Below are positions 36,782 to 44,704 of a stretch of 64,000 nt of DNA, piece after piece. The stretch is from contig JBGVOL010000073.1 in the NCBI GenBank assembly GCA_045126475.1, positions 1 through 64,000 of the forward strand, read 5' to 3'. How positions within the stretch are numbered: the first letter of the stretch is position 1; every line of letters starts with the position of its first letter. The translations under genes and the position numbers were made by a program. The stretch comes from SVEL01 sp045126475. Lineage in GTDB: Bacteria > Bacillota > Clostridia > Lachnospirales > Lachnospiraceae. The notes under the pieces were generated by a model. It saw nothing but the letters and a program-made list of their open reading frames with translations. It did no database searches and was not told the DNA's origin.

Positions 36782-37282
36782 TCAGATTGCCTTTTCCATG
36801 ATGTAATCATCCATGACAAATCCGTTTCCGATATCCGCCACCTGTGTTCGCGCCTTGGCGAAGCCCATATGCTCGTAAACACCTATTGTGTGGTCATTAT
36901 GTTTATTTACAGTAAGCCAGACCATCTTAAGACCTCTTTTGGCGGTCATTGCAAAGAGTTCCCTTAAAACCTTTCCCGCATAACCCTTATGTCTGAAATC
37001 CTTTTTCAGGTAAAGCTTACTTAAAAACATTTTCTTTTCTGCAGTCTCTTCATGTATTCCCATATATCCTGCTCTTCTGCCTTCTGCCTCTATGAAGAAG
37101 TACTCGTATCCTTCATCAATCTGTTTTGTCATCGCTTCATAAGACTGAAACTTTTCTACCATATAATCAATCTGTTCAGATGACAATATCGCCGGAAAGA
37201 ATTCATGCCAGACTTCATCGGCAATTATGGCAAGTTCTTTTATATCATCACTGCCTGAAACCTTTTTTAATTCAATGTCCAT
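36782..37282 (-). CDS. GNAT family N-acetyltransferase in the thrS operon
   Basis: A 166-aa acetyltransferase with the acetyl-CoA motif in LKKDFRHKGYAGKVLRELF and the C-terminal VYEHMGFAKAR. The ATG at 37282 is chosen for AAAGGAGG 4-5 nt upstream. It lies directly after the T-box leader and 40 bp before thrS, with no terminator between, so threonine starvation should induce it together with thrS. Substrate unknown. Confidence 0.85.
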   Translation of the reverse strand: MDIELKKVSGSDDIKELAIIADEVWHEFFPAILSSEQIDYMVEKFQSYEAMTKQIDEGYEYFFIEAEGRRAGYMGIHEETAEKKMFLSKLYLKKDFRHKGYAGKVLRELFAMTAKRGLKMVWLTVNKHNDHTIGVYEHMGFAKARTQVADIGNGFVMDDYIMEKAI

Positions 37283-37322
37283 ACTTCCTCCTTTCCGCGA
37301 GGTGCGCATCCTTAGCGGAGCG

Positions 37323-37373
37323 TTTTTTTATTGTATAGTGAAGTTCAAAGAACTTTCCTATACAATAAAAAAA
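37323..37373. repeat. 51-bp palindrome overlapping the T-box terminator T-tract
   Basis: Arms TTTTTTTATTGTATAG (37323-37338) and its exact complement (37358-37373), then an inner AAGTTC/GAACTT pairing with a 3-nt loop. The only mismatch is a 2-nt internal loop. The outer A/T run doubles as the T-tract of the T-box terminator. Confidence 0.8.
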
Positions 37374-37613
37374 TCCCTCACAGAATAATTCTGTAAGGGA
37401 CGATATATCTCGCGGTTCCACCCAAATTGCAACATAAAAATTATATTGCCACTCATATGATTGTAACGTAATCAACGGACCTTATTAAGGCCACTCGGAG
37501 GTGGTTTTCGATTAAGCCGGGAATAAGACAGTCACACCATTTCTGCCTCTCTCTGAATTCCTTTAAACCAATCTACTCTTCTCGTCATCGTGTTCTTATA
37601 TTCGCTTTTCGCT
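37367..37613 (-). ncRNA. T-box leader controlling the GNAT-thrS operon
   Basis: The minus strand carries the canonical T-box sequence TGGGTGGAACCGCG (37411-37424) followed by an intrinsic terminator (TCCCTTACAGAAT stem, 37374-37400, then seven T). Upstream is a Stem I region with the AGAGAGAGGC block. The likely specifier is ACC (Thr) within AAAACCACC on the 3' side of Stem I, matching thrS downstream; the codon assignment is inferred without folding. Confidence 0.9.
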
Positions 37614-37619
37614 ACAATG

Positions 37620-37647
37620 ATTTTAACATGAAAATATAATTTGTAAA
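37620..37647 (-). promoter_or_regulatory. Promoter of the T-box operon
   Basis: Minus strand -35 TTTACA (37642-37647), 16-bp spacer, -10 TAAAAT (37620-37625), about 7 nt before the T-box transcript. Confidence 0.65.
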
Positions 37648-37680
37648 GACTTATTTGCAAATTTTCAAAAAAATTGAATC

Positions 37681-37863
37681 CTACGAGCGTAAATCCTCAT
37701 CTGCAGATGATGTTTCATCCGCCTTATATATATCACAAAACTCAACCTCAACAGCACGCTCCTTTTCCGCCAAAGCCTCCCTGAAGCCTTTTAAGGCATC
37801 AAAAGGCATAAACTGTTTTGCACGGTTGCTTCTGTCCATCTTCGGGTGTATCTTATTCGCCAC
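37681..37863 (-). CDS. Small YolD-like partner of the Y-family polymerase
   Basis: A 60-aa protein with MDRSNRAKQFMPFDALKGF, resembling YolD-like proteins that accompany UvrX/UmuC-type polymerases in Firmicutes. The start is a GTG at 37863 with GGAGGG 7 nt upstream; it overlaps the polymerase stop by 11 nt, so the two are translationally coupled. The longer in-frame extension runs back into the polymerase gene and is rejected. Function is inferred from context: a possible UmuD-like accessory role. Confidence 0.75.
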   Translation of the reverse strand: MANKIHPKMDRSNRAKQFMPFDALKGFREALAEKERAVEVEFCDIYKADETSSADEDLRS

Positions 37864-39118
37864 TTTTATGCCCTCCAATCTGCTTATTCCGTTCCATTGC
37901 CGTACCTGCCTCCTGCAAATCCATTCCTCGGACAATGGCATTCTTACCAAACCTGCGCTTTATCTCAAGTGTGGCTTTCTGCATTTTTCTGTCACGCCTG
38001 ATTACTGCATAGTCCGTAAAAAGATCGTACTGCTCATACTCCTCACTAACCACACTGTTACACGTCACATTTAGCCTCCGTATAGGCTTGTCTCTCTGCA
38101 CGATACGTTCATACAGTGCAAGCACATAGGGAATGATTACTCTGTAAGAATTGGTTGTTACGGTCATGGATGCCGTTCCCGTTGCCGGTTTCATCTCAAG
38201 TTCATTGGAATACCCTATCATAATCGAAATTGACTGTGTCGCCATTCCCCTGTCTGCCATATCAAGACAGAGAGCGTCTGTCATCTCCTTTACAATCAGC
38301 TCACACTCCTCAAAGGAATAGTCCCTCGGAAGCACCTGCCCGCTTGAAAACGAACTGCATTTAGGCTTGTATGCCTTTATATCCTCCATGGTAGTAGTTT
38401 CCCTGCCCCATGCGTGGTCTATTAACAGCTCAGCATCCACACCAAAAGCACGGTACAGCATATCTTCATCTCCATGAGCAATATCACCCATTGTGAGAAT
38501 CCCCATGTTCTTAAGCCTGTTTACGGTTCCTGCCCCAACTCTCCAAAAATCGGTGAGGGGTCTGTGATTCCACAAATTTTTCCTGTACAATTCCTCGTCA
38601 AGATAACCAATATTATCCTTGACGCGCTTCGCCATAATGTCAAGTGCCACCTTTGCAAGATACAGATTAGTCCCTATTCCGGCCGTGGCCGTTATGCCTG
38701 TAGTTTCCTTTACATCATTCATAATACGCACTGCAAGCTCCTTTGCAGTCATCTGATACAATGAAAGATAATTGGTCACGTCCATAAAAACCTCGTCAAT
38801 GGAGTACACATGAATATCCTCTTTTGCAATATACTTTAAATATACCCCATAGATTTCGGCTGAATAATCAATATACAGCTTCATCCTCGGCGGTGCCATA
38901 ATATATTTTACATCCTTTGGTATCTGAAACACTCTGCAGCGGTTCTTGATTCCCAACGCTTTCATAGATGGTGAAATGGCAAGACAAATTGTCTTGTCGC
39001 TTCTCTCCGGGTCAGCCACTGCCAGGTTGGTTGTCATGGGGTCAAGCCCCCGCTCAACACATTCCACAGAAGCATAAAATGACTTTAAATCTATACACAT
39101 ATAAACTCTATTTTCCAT
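37853..39118 (-). CDS. Y-family DNA polymerase, UmuC/UvrX type
   Basis: A 421-aa translesion polymerase. The catalytic acidic residues are in CIDLKSFYASVE and VYSIDEVFMDVT, and the helix-hairpin-helix part has KNMGILTMGDIAHG. The segment SDKTICLAISPSMKALGIKNRCRVFQIP is of the UmuC/UvrX subtype rather than DinB. GGAGG is 7 nt before the ATG at 39118. The promoter holds a LexA-type box in its spacer, so it should be induced in the SOS response. Confidence 0.9.
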   Translation of the reverse strand: MENRVYMCIDLKSFYASVECVERGLDPMTTNLAVADPERSDKTICLAISPSMKALGIKNRCRVFQIPKDVKYIMAPPRMKLYIDYSAEIYGVYLKYIAKEDIHVYSIDEVFMDVTNYLSLYQMTAKELAVRIMNDVKETTGITATAGIGTNLYLAKVALDIMAKRVKDNIGYLDEELYRKNLWNHRPLTDFWRVGAGTVNRLKNMGILTMGDIAHGDEDMLYRAFGVDAELLIDHAWGRETTTMEDIKAYKPKCSSFSSGQVLPRDYSFEECELIVKEMTDALCLDMADRGMATQSISIMIGYSNELEMKPATGTASMTVTTNSYRVIIPYVLALYERIVQRDKPIRRLNVTCNSVVSEEYEQYDLFTDYAVIRRDRKMQKATLEIKRRFGKNAIVRGMDLQEAGTAMERNKQIGGHKSGE

Positions 39119-39138
39119 CAACGCACCTCCCGGTTATT

Positions 39139-39167
39139 ATCATACCACTAGAACATACGTTTGTATA
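39139..39167 (-). promoter_or_regulatory. SOS promoter with LexA box
   Basis: Minus strand -35 TATACA (39162-39167), 17-bp spacer, -10 TATGAT (39139-39144). The spacer contains GAAC-ATAC-GTTT (39151-39162), matching the clostridial/Bacillus LexA pattern GAAC-N4-GTTY. Confidence 0.8.
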
Positions 39168-39180
39168 CTTAAAATTTATG

Positions 39181-39693
39181 TCATTTTTTGGAAGAACTTT
39201 CAAGTTTACCATTCCACCATGCAATTAAGGCTGTTCCTACAAGAACTCCCACAAATGCTCCTGCCGAATCAAATCCCACATCGTAAAGCCTGCATGCTCT
39301 TCCCGGAACAAAATACTGGTGAATTTCATCCGACACTGCATACAAAGCTGCAACCAGCAATGAAACTATGGCATTAAGCTTATATTTCTTTCTCTTATAT
39401 ATCAGCGCTCCCACCAATAAGAAGCCCAAAACGGCATACTCTGTCATATGGGCGGCTTTACGTATTGGATAATCCCACTTTTCTGCAAATTCCTGCTGTT
39501 CTTCCGCTGACCATTCTTCAAAATCCGAAATCACAGTTTTACCTATAAACATGCCGACTCCATTGCTTTCCGCCTGTGATTCTGTTGAATTTTTCGCAGA
39601 AAAAGTATAAATGACCACCATCCAGCAAAGTGTAAATACAATATAAATAATCCATCGAATAACTAATATTCTGTTTCTCTTTTCCAATGACAC
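39181..39693 (-). CDS. VanZ-like family membrane protein
   Basis: A 170-aa protein with four predicted membrane segments and the VanZ signatures RKAAHMTEYAVLGFLL and SDEIHQYFVPGRACRLYDVGFDSAG. VanZ itself gives low-level teicoplanin resistance; the role of these chromosomal relatives is unknown. The start is a GTG with GGAGG about 8 nt upstream. Confidence 0.87.
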   Translation of the reverse strand: MSLEKRNRILVIRWIIYIVFTLCWMVVIYTFSAKNSTESQAESNGVGMFIGKTVISDFEEWSAEEQQEFAEKWDYPIRKAAHMTEYAVLGFLLVGALIYKRKKYKLNAIVSLLVAALYAVSDEIHQYFVPGRACRLYDVGFDSAGAFVGVLVGTALIAWWNGKLESSSKK

Positions 39694-39738
39694 AATGTAT
39701 TCCTCCGTATACAGACAATTAAGGTTGTTTTTTCACAA

Positions 39739-39766
39739 ATTATAATTCTTTTGGGTGATAAGTCAA
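39739..39766 (-). promoter_or_regulatory. Promoter of the VanZ-like gene
   Basis: Minus strand -35 TTGACT (39761-39766), 16-bp spacer, -10 TATAAT (39739-39744). Confidence 0.7.
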
Positions 39767-39866
39767 GTTGATTCCCTTTGCTTTTTTTATTCAAACATGC
39801 AAGTCTGGGTGTTTCCAAAGATGTTGTTTTCAAAGTTGTCCTCCCTTCTAAAAAATGGCATCAGAA

Positions 39867-39893
39867 AAGCACCCTAGATTTCTCTAAGATGCT
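39867..39893 (-). terminator. Candidate terminator of the ParE/Phd operon
   Basis: Hairpin AGCA..TAGA / TCTA..TGCT with a T-rich tail (TTTTCTG, then ATTTTTT) on the minus strand, 20 nt after the toxin stop. The stem is imperfect. Confidence 0.4.
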
Positions 39894-39913
39894 TCGTGTT
39901 ACTGGAACATGTA

Positions 39914-40237
39914 TTAAATAAACTTTTTCATTACGCGCATATAATCTTTTTTTGCATTGAATATTGCCATTACATTTACTTGTCTTTCTGTTTCGTCAAC
40001 CAGGTAGAATATCAGATATTCCTTATGGACTGTAAAACGATATCCTGCACTGCGAATGACTCTGTCTTTTGGAATGCCTCCTGCATTCGGGAAAGTGTCA
40101 AGTTTTTTACATACATCCCTCAGCTCACCTACAAAATGTTTTGCTATTTCAATATCATTTGACTGCTGGGCAATCCAAAATGCAATCTCTCGCAAATCTT
40201 GTTTTGCAGTGTCTGTCAGTCTAACTGTATAACTCAT
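39914..40237 (-). CDS. Type II toxin, RelE/ParE family
   Basis: A 107-aa protein of the ParE/RelE fold: VRLTDTAKQDLREIAFWIAQQ (N-terminal helices), LDTFPNAGG, and the C-terminal strands RFTVHKEYLIFYLVDETERQVNVMAIFNAKKD. Relatives poison gyrase (ParE) or cleave mRNA on the ribosome (RelE); the ParE-like pattern is closer but not decisive. Its ATG overlaps the antitoxin stop by 4 nt. Confidence 0.9.
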   Translation of the reverse strand: MSYTVRLTDTAKQDLREIAFWIAQQSNDIEIAKHFVGELRDVCKKLDTFPNAGGIPKDRVIRSAGYRFTVHKEYLIFYLVDETERQVNVMAIFNAKKDYMRVMKKFI

Positions 40238-40530
40238 AACTCAAGTCTATCCAATTCTGACAGGATGTCATCAAACGCATCATCCATGTTCTGTACTCTT
40301 CCGAGTTTCAGATCGTCGGCAGCCTGAGCCAAATGAGCATAAACAGCAAGTTTTGCTTCAAGCTCCATAATATAGTTCTGCTGTTCTACAAAATCATCGT
40401 GGCAGAGGACGACAGTATCCTCTTTACCATTTACTGTAATTGCCACAGGGTTTTCCCTTGACAAAGCGGATATTTTTGCATAATTAGTCCGTAGGTCTTT
40501 TGATGGTCTAATAGAAATTGCGTTTGTCAT
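40234..40530 (-). CDS. Type II antitoxin, Phd/YefM family
   Basis: A 98-aa antitoxin starting MTNAISIRPSKDLRTNYAKI, the Phd/YefM DNA-binding N terminus; the C-terminal acidic region should wrap the toxin. GAGGAGG 7 nt upstream supports 40530 over an ATG at 40563, which lies at the promoter's -10. It overlaps the downstream toxin gene by 4 nt. Confidence 0.88.
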   Translation of the reverse strand: MTNAISIRPSKDLRTNYAKISALSRENPVAITVNGKEDTVVLCHDDFVEQQNYIMELEAKLAVYAHLAQAADDLKLGRVQNMDDAFDDILSELDRLEL

Positions 40531-40563
40531 AACTATACCTCCTCGCCTTAATTTCGTAGTCAT

Positions 40564-40593
40564 ATTATGCTCTTATTTGTATACTTTTGTCAA
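40564..40593 (-). promoter_or_regulatory. Promoter of the Phd/ParE operon
   Basis: Minus strand -35 TTGACA (40588-40593), 18-bp spacer, -10 CATAAT (40564-40569). Its start site lies downstream of the in-frame ATG at 40563, which is why the shorter antitoxin start is preferred. Confidence 0.7.
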
Positions 40594-40640
40594 GGTGTGA
40601 TTAAAATAAATTGACGTAAAGTGAAATTTTAAACAAATGA

Positions 40641-41276
40641 TTATTCAAGCAAATCTTCAATTGTACAACCTAAAACTTTGGCAAGGCGATACATTGTATC
40701 TACACTTGCCTTATTGATATTTTTGTTTCTCTGTTCATACATCTGAATCGAACGAAGACTTACACCGGAAAGTTCCGACAGTTCTGACTGTGTACAACCA
40801 TAAGCTTTACGAATACGCTTTAAATTAGTTTCAGGAAAATACTCCTTCATTCGTGAATCCACGATATCAACAAACTTTGTTATATCTGCTTCGTGGAGAG
40901 TGTAGTACATTTTCTGCAAATCTGCAAAGGAGATAACTTTGAAAATATCACTGTACTTTCTGTCTGAATACCATTGATAATATGCAACAGCCCACCCAAT
41001 CCAATATTCCACGGAGCGTCCGAAATGCTCCTGCGACTCTATTTGAATTTCCTGTCCTTTAGTTTCCTCAACAATTTCCCGGACAATTTCAATACCACTT
41101 TTACCGGCAAGTAAGGCAGGTTCACCGTTTTCCATTCGCTTACTTACAGGGCTTACAATAAACATTTTCACAAAGTCATTTCCGGAAATACCACAATTGT
41201 TTACTGCGTAGTCGAAGGCATCACCAAGCAATGATTGTGCCTTACTCAGATATATTTCTTGGTATGCGCGCATCAT
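40641..41276 (-). CDS. HTH antitoxin of the DUF3990 module
   Basis: A 211-aa protein with an unclassified N-terminal region and a C-terminal Cro/CI-type HTH (LKRIRKAYGCTQSELSELSGVSLRSIQMYEQRNKNINKASVDTMYRLAKVL). It starts inside the end of the DUF3990 gene (35-nt overlap) with a GGGGG-containing site upstream. The pairing suggests it neutralises the DUF3990 protein and represses the shared promoter, whose spacer carries a palindrome. Antitoxin function is inferred. Confidence 0.78.
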   Translation of the reverse strand: MMRAYQEIYLSKAQSLLGDAFDYAVNNCGISGNDFVKMFIVSPVSKRMENGEPALLAGKSGIEIVREIVEETKGQEIQIESQEHFGRSVEYWIGWAVAYYQWYSDRKYSDIFKVISFADLQKMYYTLHEADITKFVDIVDSRMKEYFPETNLKRIRKAYGCTQSELSELSGVSLRSIQMYEQRNKNINKASVDTMYRLAKVLGCTIEDLLE

Positions 41277-41934
41277 CGTTTTTAATGCCCCCTCTCATCA
41301 TATCCTGAATATACAGTCCGTCACTTTCTTCCTCAAGCATGTCTGAATAAAGCTGATTAGCTTCATCATCTCTGGCCTTGCGAAGAACATAATACCTGTC
41401 TTTTTCAGCAATATCAAATCCTTCATATTTCAATTTGGAGAATGCAAACTTTGATTTAATGACGATTTGCTCTCCTAACTTACCAAGCCGCATAGCTCGT
41501 GCAAGCTGCTCTATGGAAATACCATTGTTCAGAAACGACTCCGCATAGTCAAAGTACGAATCATCCGCACGGTATCCTGTAATCAAGTCATAAGCATTTA
41601 CATTTACGCTGAAGTTATCAATTAAATATCTCTTTGCTCGCCTTGCCACAGGAGTTTTGATAGAAAACAGGCGGTGTTCCACCAAGACAGCAATCCAATT
41701 GAGAATGGTATAATCAGGGCTGTTCAGATTCAAAATATTCAAGTATTCAGTATCCAGCGTATAACAGTTGGAAAAGCCATTGCGCAAGGAAGATACCGCC
41801 CATTCTTTTGCGAGTTCCTCACTTGCAGTACAGTAAAAGCCAAGACCAAAGTCGTTATTCTTTTTACCTTCACCGAAAGTCGGCTTTTCTACGATTTTTT
41901 CAGAGCCATGGTATATAGTAATAAGTTTATCCAT
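41242..41934 (-). CDS. DUF3990 protein, ADP-ribosyltransferase-like putative toxin
   Basis: A ~230-aa DUF3990 protein. ITIYHGSEKIVEKPTF and NDFGLGFYCTASEELAKEWA match the family core, which resembles ADP-ribosyltransferase folds (H in YHGS, G-x-G-F-Y-x-T). Long helical C terminus. The ATG at 41934 has GGAGG 9 nt upstream and is preferred to the one at 41949. It is the first gene of a two-gene module with an HTH protein; toxin-like activity is likely but unproven for this family. Confidence 0.8.
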   Translation of the reverse strand: MDKLITIYHGSEKIVEKPTFGEGKKNNDFGLGFYCTASEELAKEWAVSSLRNGFSNCYTLDTEYLNILNLNSPDYTILNWIAVLVEHRLFSIKTPVARRAKRYLIDNFSVNVNAYDLITGYRADDSYFDYAESFLNNGISIEQLARAMRLGKLGEQIVIKSKFAFSKLKYEGFDIAEKDRYYVLRKARDDEANQLYSDMLEEESDGLYIQDMMRGGIKNDDARIPRNISE

Positions 41935-41962
41935 TTTCCTGACCTCCATTCATCTTGCCATT

Positions 41963-41991
41963 ATCATATCACTAAAGTGATATAAATTCAA
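41963..41991 (-). promoter_or_regulatory. Promoter and operator of the DUF3990 module
   Basis: Minus strand -35 TTGAAT (41986-41991), 17-bp spacer, -10 TATGAT (41963-41968). The palindrome ATATCACT-AA-AGTGATAT (41966-41983) fills the spacer and overlaps the -10, as expected for autorepression by the HTH protein. Confidence 0.75.
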
Positions 41992-42019
41992 TCGATTCAT
42001 TGTATAAGACGGAGTAAAC

Positions 42020-42062
42020 TTACTGTCAGTTGGGACCATACAGGCGGGGCACTGTCCCGAAG
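42020..42062. repeat. GGGAC..GTCCC repeat remnant
   Basis: GGGAC-17-GTCCC with an internal GGGGC, similar to the motif near 46955-46985 (GGGGACTGTCCCC-like). Short palindromes of this kind recur in Clostridia next to mobile genes; here they look like remnants. Confidence 0.35.
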
Positions 42063-43622
42063 TTATATCAATCCCTGCGGATGTCTGATTACAACGCGCT
42101 TCCCTGTTAACTTTTCAAGAAAAACCTGTGTAAGTTCTCTCTCAACCACACGTGAAAACTGATAAAATACCGCTTTGTAATGGTCAAGGTCACCATGAGA
42201 AATCCTTGCCCAAAGATTTGGCATATAACGCACAATAATGGAAAGAGTGTAAAGTATCATAACTGCATAGACTTCCCAGTCATTTGTAATACCGAATAAA
42301 GGCCTCAAAATCACACTGGCACTTAATCCCTTATGTACTTTGTACTCATCAAAATGCGTTCCATCTTTCTTATGCTGTACAAACACACGCCACCCTTTGG
42401 ATTTAGATATATTATCCTTGTAAGGACCAATTAGAGTAATTTTTCCAGGCATCTCATGAATAAGACTTTCTTCCGCTCTTCCGGTCATATCAAGCATATC
42501 AACATAACTGCCGCAATACTTTCTCCGGTAATGGGTTCCGTTTGAAAAAGCACCTTTAAAATTGAGTACCATATCATATGACGGAAACAAATATCCCGGC
42601 TTATACGCCTCATCTATCTCCAACAAAATATTCTCTAATTCGGGAATACAGTACAACAATTTATTCAATGAGATATACCATCCCGACTTCTCAACCTTCT
42701 TCTTAGAATCAGGAAATCCTGACACATCAATATTGCGATGTGAAAGCCATGCCTGAAATAATCCTTTATCTAAAACACCAACATAAAACTCATTCAGGCC
42801 CGACTCCGCGCCTCCGAAAGTCATCATTCCGTGGCCATTTTTCGTAATCTGCTCAATTTCTCCTAATGCTCTGTATTCATCTCCATAAACAAGCATTTCC
42901 GCTTCCATCAGCGAAATGGTGCCATAATACAAGTTCAGCATACGCTGTGTCAGATTCTCCGTAACCGCACTGTCATAATAATCAATAGCATTTTGTACAA
43001 GATATGAAACACCTTCGGCCTTACTATTTATAATCTTTTCATCAAAATCCATATTCTGTTTGCGTGCATGCAGTTCCACTGCCTTCCTGGAAACAGTTTT
43101 GCTTGTTAATGCCCTAAGCTGAGTATAAATCTGTTCCAAAGGATTTTCTTCAACAATATGAATTACATTCAAATCGTCTGATTTATCTGTCCCTGTAATA
43201 TTTTCTTCAGACCCACCCGGTATCGCATCATCATCACATGGTACACCAAGTAATTCCAAATGCCAGTCTGTCATCACGTACAAGAATTCCTCTTCCGGAA
43301 TAACCGGTATACCACAGCCCCGGCTAAAAGAATTGTTCTCATCAAACGTTATTCCATTTATGACTATACACTCTACTTCATTCTCCAAAGATTTATAAAC
43401 AGACTTATCAGTTGATTGTGAATACAGCCTTGCAAACTTATGAGAAACACTATCTTTAGTTCCTTGTGTCAGGTCTGTAGCATCCTTTTCCACCTTATAT
43501 ACCAAATAACTATGATTGTTATTACTGCATATTTCCGTCAGTTTCCACCCAAGGGCATTTACTATCTTATCAAATTGTCTGGTATTTTTTCTCATTAGCT
43601 CGATTCTTGGATTATCACTCAT
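42063..43622 (-). CDS. YaaC-like protein
   Basis: A 519-aa protein of unknown function. The middle segment RMLNLYYGTISLMEAEMLV ... NGHGMM and the C-terminal VMILYTLSIIVRYMPNLWARI ... FSRVVERELTQVFLEKLTGK resemble YaaC-type proteins (helical, HEPN-like arrangement). The N-terminal 150 residues look like an extra domain. No transmembrane segment is evident. It lies in the toxin-antitoxin island and is preceded by one copy of the shared XRE-type promoter cassette. A 35-aa ORF overlaps its start. Family assignment is from recognition only. Confidence 0.6.
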   Translation of the reverse strand: MSDNPRIELMRKNTRQFDKIVNALGWKLTEICSNNNHSYLVYKVEKDATDLTQGTKDSVSHKFARLYSQSTDKSVYKSLENEVECIVINGITFDENNSFSRGCGIPVIPEEEFLYVMTDWHLELLGVPCDDDAIPGGSEENITGTDKSDDLNVIHIVEENPLEQIYTQLRALTSKTVSRKAVELHARKQNMDFDEKIINSKAEGVSYLVQNAIDYYDSAVTENLTQRMLNLYYGTISLMEAEMLVYGDEYRALGEIEQITKNGHGMMTFGGAESGLNEFYVGVLDKGLFQAWLSHRNIDVSGFPDSKKKVEKSGWYISLNKLLYCIPELENILLEIDEAYKPGYLFPSYDMVLNFKGAFSNGTHYRRKYCGSYVDMLDMTGRAEESLIHEMPGKITLIGPYKDNISKSKGWRVFVQHKKDGTHFDEYKVHKGLSASVILRPLFGITNDWEVYAVMILYTLSIIVRYMPNLWARISHGDLDHYKAVFYQFSRVVERELTQVFLEKLTGKRVVIRHPQGLI

Positions 43623-43722
43623 TATATTCCCCTCCGCCTAATATCACTACCAAAAAGCTGTACTTCTCATGCCCCCCATGCTTAATGCATAAATCCACAT
43701 CAATTATCATTTTATCTATCAT
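43615..43722 (-). CDS. Possible small ORF overlapping the YaaC-like start
   Basis: A 35-codon frame with GGAGG about 8 nt upstream, starting MIDKMIIDVDLCIK and overlapping the YaaC-like start codon by 8 nt. It is short and could be a coupling leader peptide or the degraded tail of another gene. No recognisable family. Confidence 0.35.
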   Translation of the reverse strand: MIDKMIIDVDLCIKHGGHEKYSFLVVILGGGEYNE

Positions 43723-43751
43723 GCTCATTCCTCCATGATGCTATCCAATTC

Positions 43752-43832
43752 ATTCTTTGTCCTACAGTCATACCACTATTACCGCCATATTCGTATTTTA
43801 ATATCGTTATTTACGTATTATGACACATAAAA
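43752..43832 (-). promoter_or_regulatory. Promoter cassette copy A (before the YaaC-like gene)
   Basis: One of three related ~80-bp cassettes. Minus strand -35 TTGTTT, 17 bp, -10 CATAAT, then the identical 13-mer (plus strand ATCGTTATTTACG, 43803-43815), an AT-rich leader, and an ATG followed by ACTGTAGGACAAAGAAT, which is the first codons of the XRE gene. In this copy the reading frame runs on only 18 codons. Confidence 0.75.
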
Positions 43833-43865
43833 AAAGGGAAAACAAACGTATAAAAAAATTTAGCT

Positions 43866-44702
43866 TTATATATCCGAAAACGTTTCCCATACTGCACTTT
43901 TATTTTCTTTTAAGTCTGATATCTCTTGCAATAAACCATAGCAATTTTTATCGTACTCCGGTTTTATCACATTTACATCTTCCACATCCGAGAATTTTAA
44001 AGCACTCTTATAGTATTTTACCAATTTCTTTACATCACCTGTTTCTGTATTATCAGCAGCGAACAGATATAAATACTTACACCCTATCAATCCCGTTATT
44101 TTAATAATATGAGGAACTATTTGTTCCCAAAACAAGCCAAATCCAATAGGGATTTTAATCATTTCATCTATAACATATTTATTGTTCTTACAAAAATGAT
44201 GAATCTCTACTGCCGAGTAGCACGCGGACACTTTCAATGTATTCCTATCATCTTTTAACCGCTCATTTTCATTTTTAATATCTATGCGTTTATCTGCCGC
44301 TTTAAATAACTTATCAATATCTTCGAATTCTGTAGAGCCATATTCATAATATGCTTCTAATGTTTCATAGTCACTCATCTTTTTTGCATCTATAATTGAG
44401 TCCACGAAATCTCTTTCAACTTTATCTAACTTGTCATATACATATTGTTCATACAATAATCCACATTTCACTGAAAAAAATAAGGCAATATTATCATCCA
44501 AATCTTTCACAAGAAACACTCTTGTTTCACCTTGTAAATCATCAGACCACGCCTTATTTTTTAAATATACTTCTAAACTTTTTCCATCTTCAGTTGCTTC
44601 AAAATCCATTATTGCAGTACGATTTTGTTCTTTAGATGTAAGCACTTCACATCGAAAATTTTTAAAGAATTGCTTCTGTTCCTCTATAGTAATAGTAACC
44701 AC
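43866..44702 (-). CDS. Candidate toxin of the Panacea module, GNAT-like
   Basis: A 278-aa protein with a GTG start 2 bp after the Panacea antitoxin gene. The order ALFFSVKCGLLYEQ, VSACYSAVEIHHFCKNNKY, IPIGFGLFWEQIVPHIIKITG and CKYLYLFAADNT ... LVKYYKSALKF resembles GNAT-type acetyltransferases (core strands, then a late helix-strand pair), though the acetyl-CoA motif is not canonical. A coiled region with many acidic residues lies at ~125-165. As the second gene after a Panacea protein it is the likely toxin. Identification is tentative. Confidence 0.55.
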   Translation of the reverse strand: MVTITIEEQKQFFKNFRCEVLTSKEQNRTAIMDFEATEDGKSLEVYLKNKAWSDDLQGETRVFLVKDLDDNIALFFSVKCGLLYEQYVYDKLDKVERDFVDSIIDAKKMSDYETLEAYYEYGSTEFEDIDKLFKAADKRIDIKNENERLKDDRNTLKVSACYSAVEIHHFCKNNKYVIDEMIKIPIGFGLFWEQIVPHIIKITGLIGCKYLYLFAADNTETGDVKKLVKYYKSALKFSDVEDVNVIKPEYDKNCYGLLQEISDLKENKSAVWETFSDI

Positions 44703-44704
44703 TC

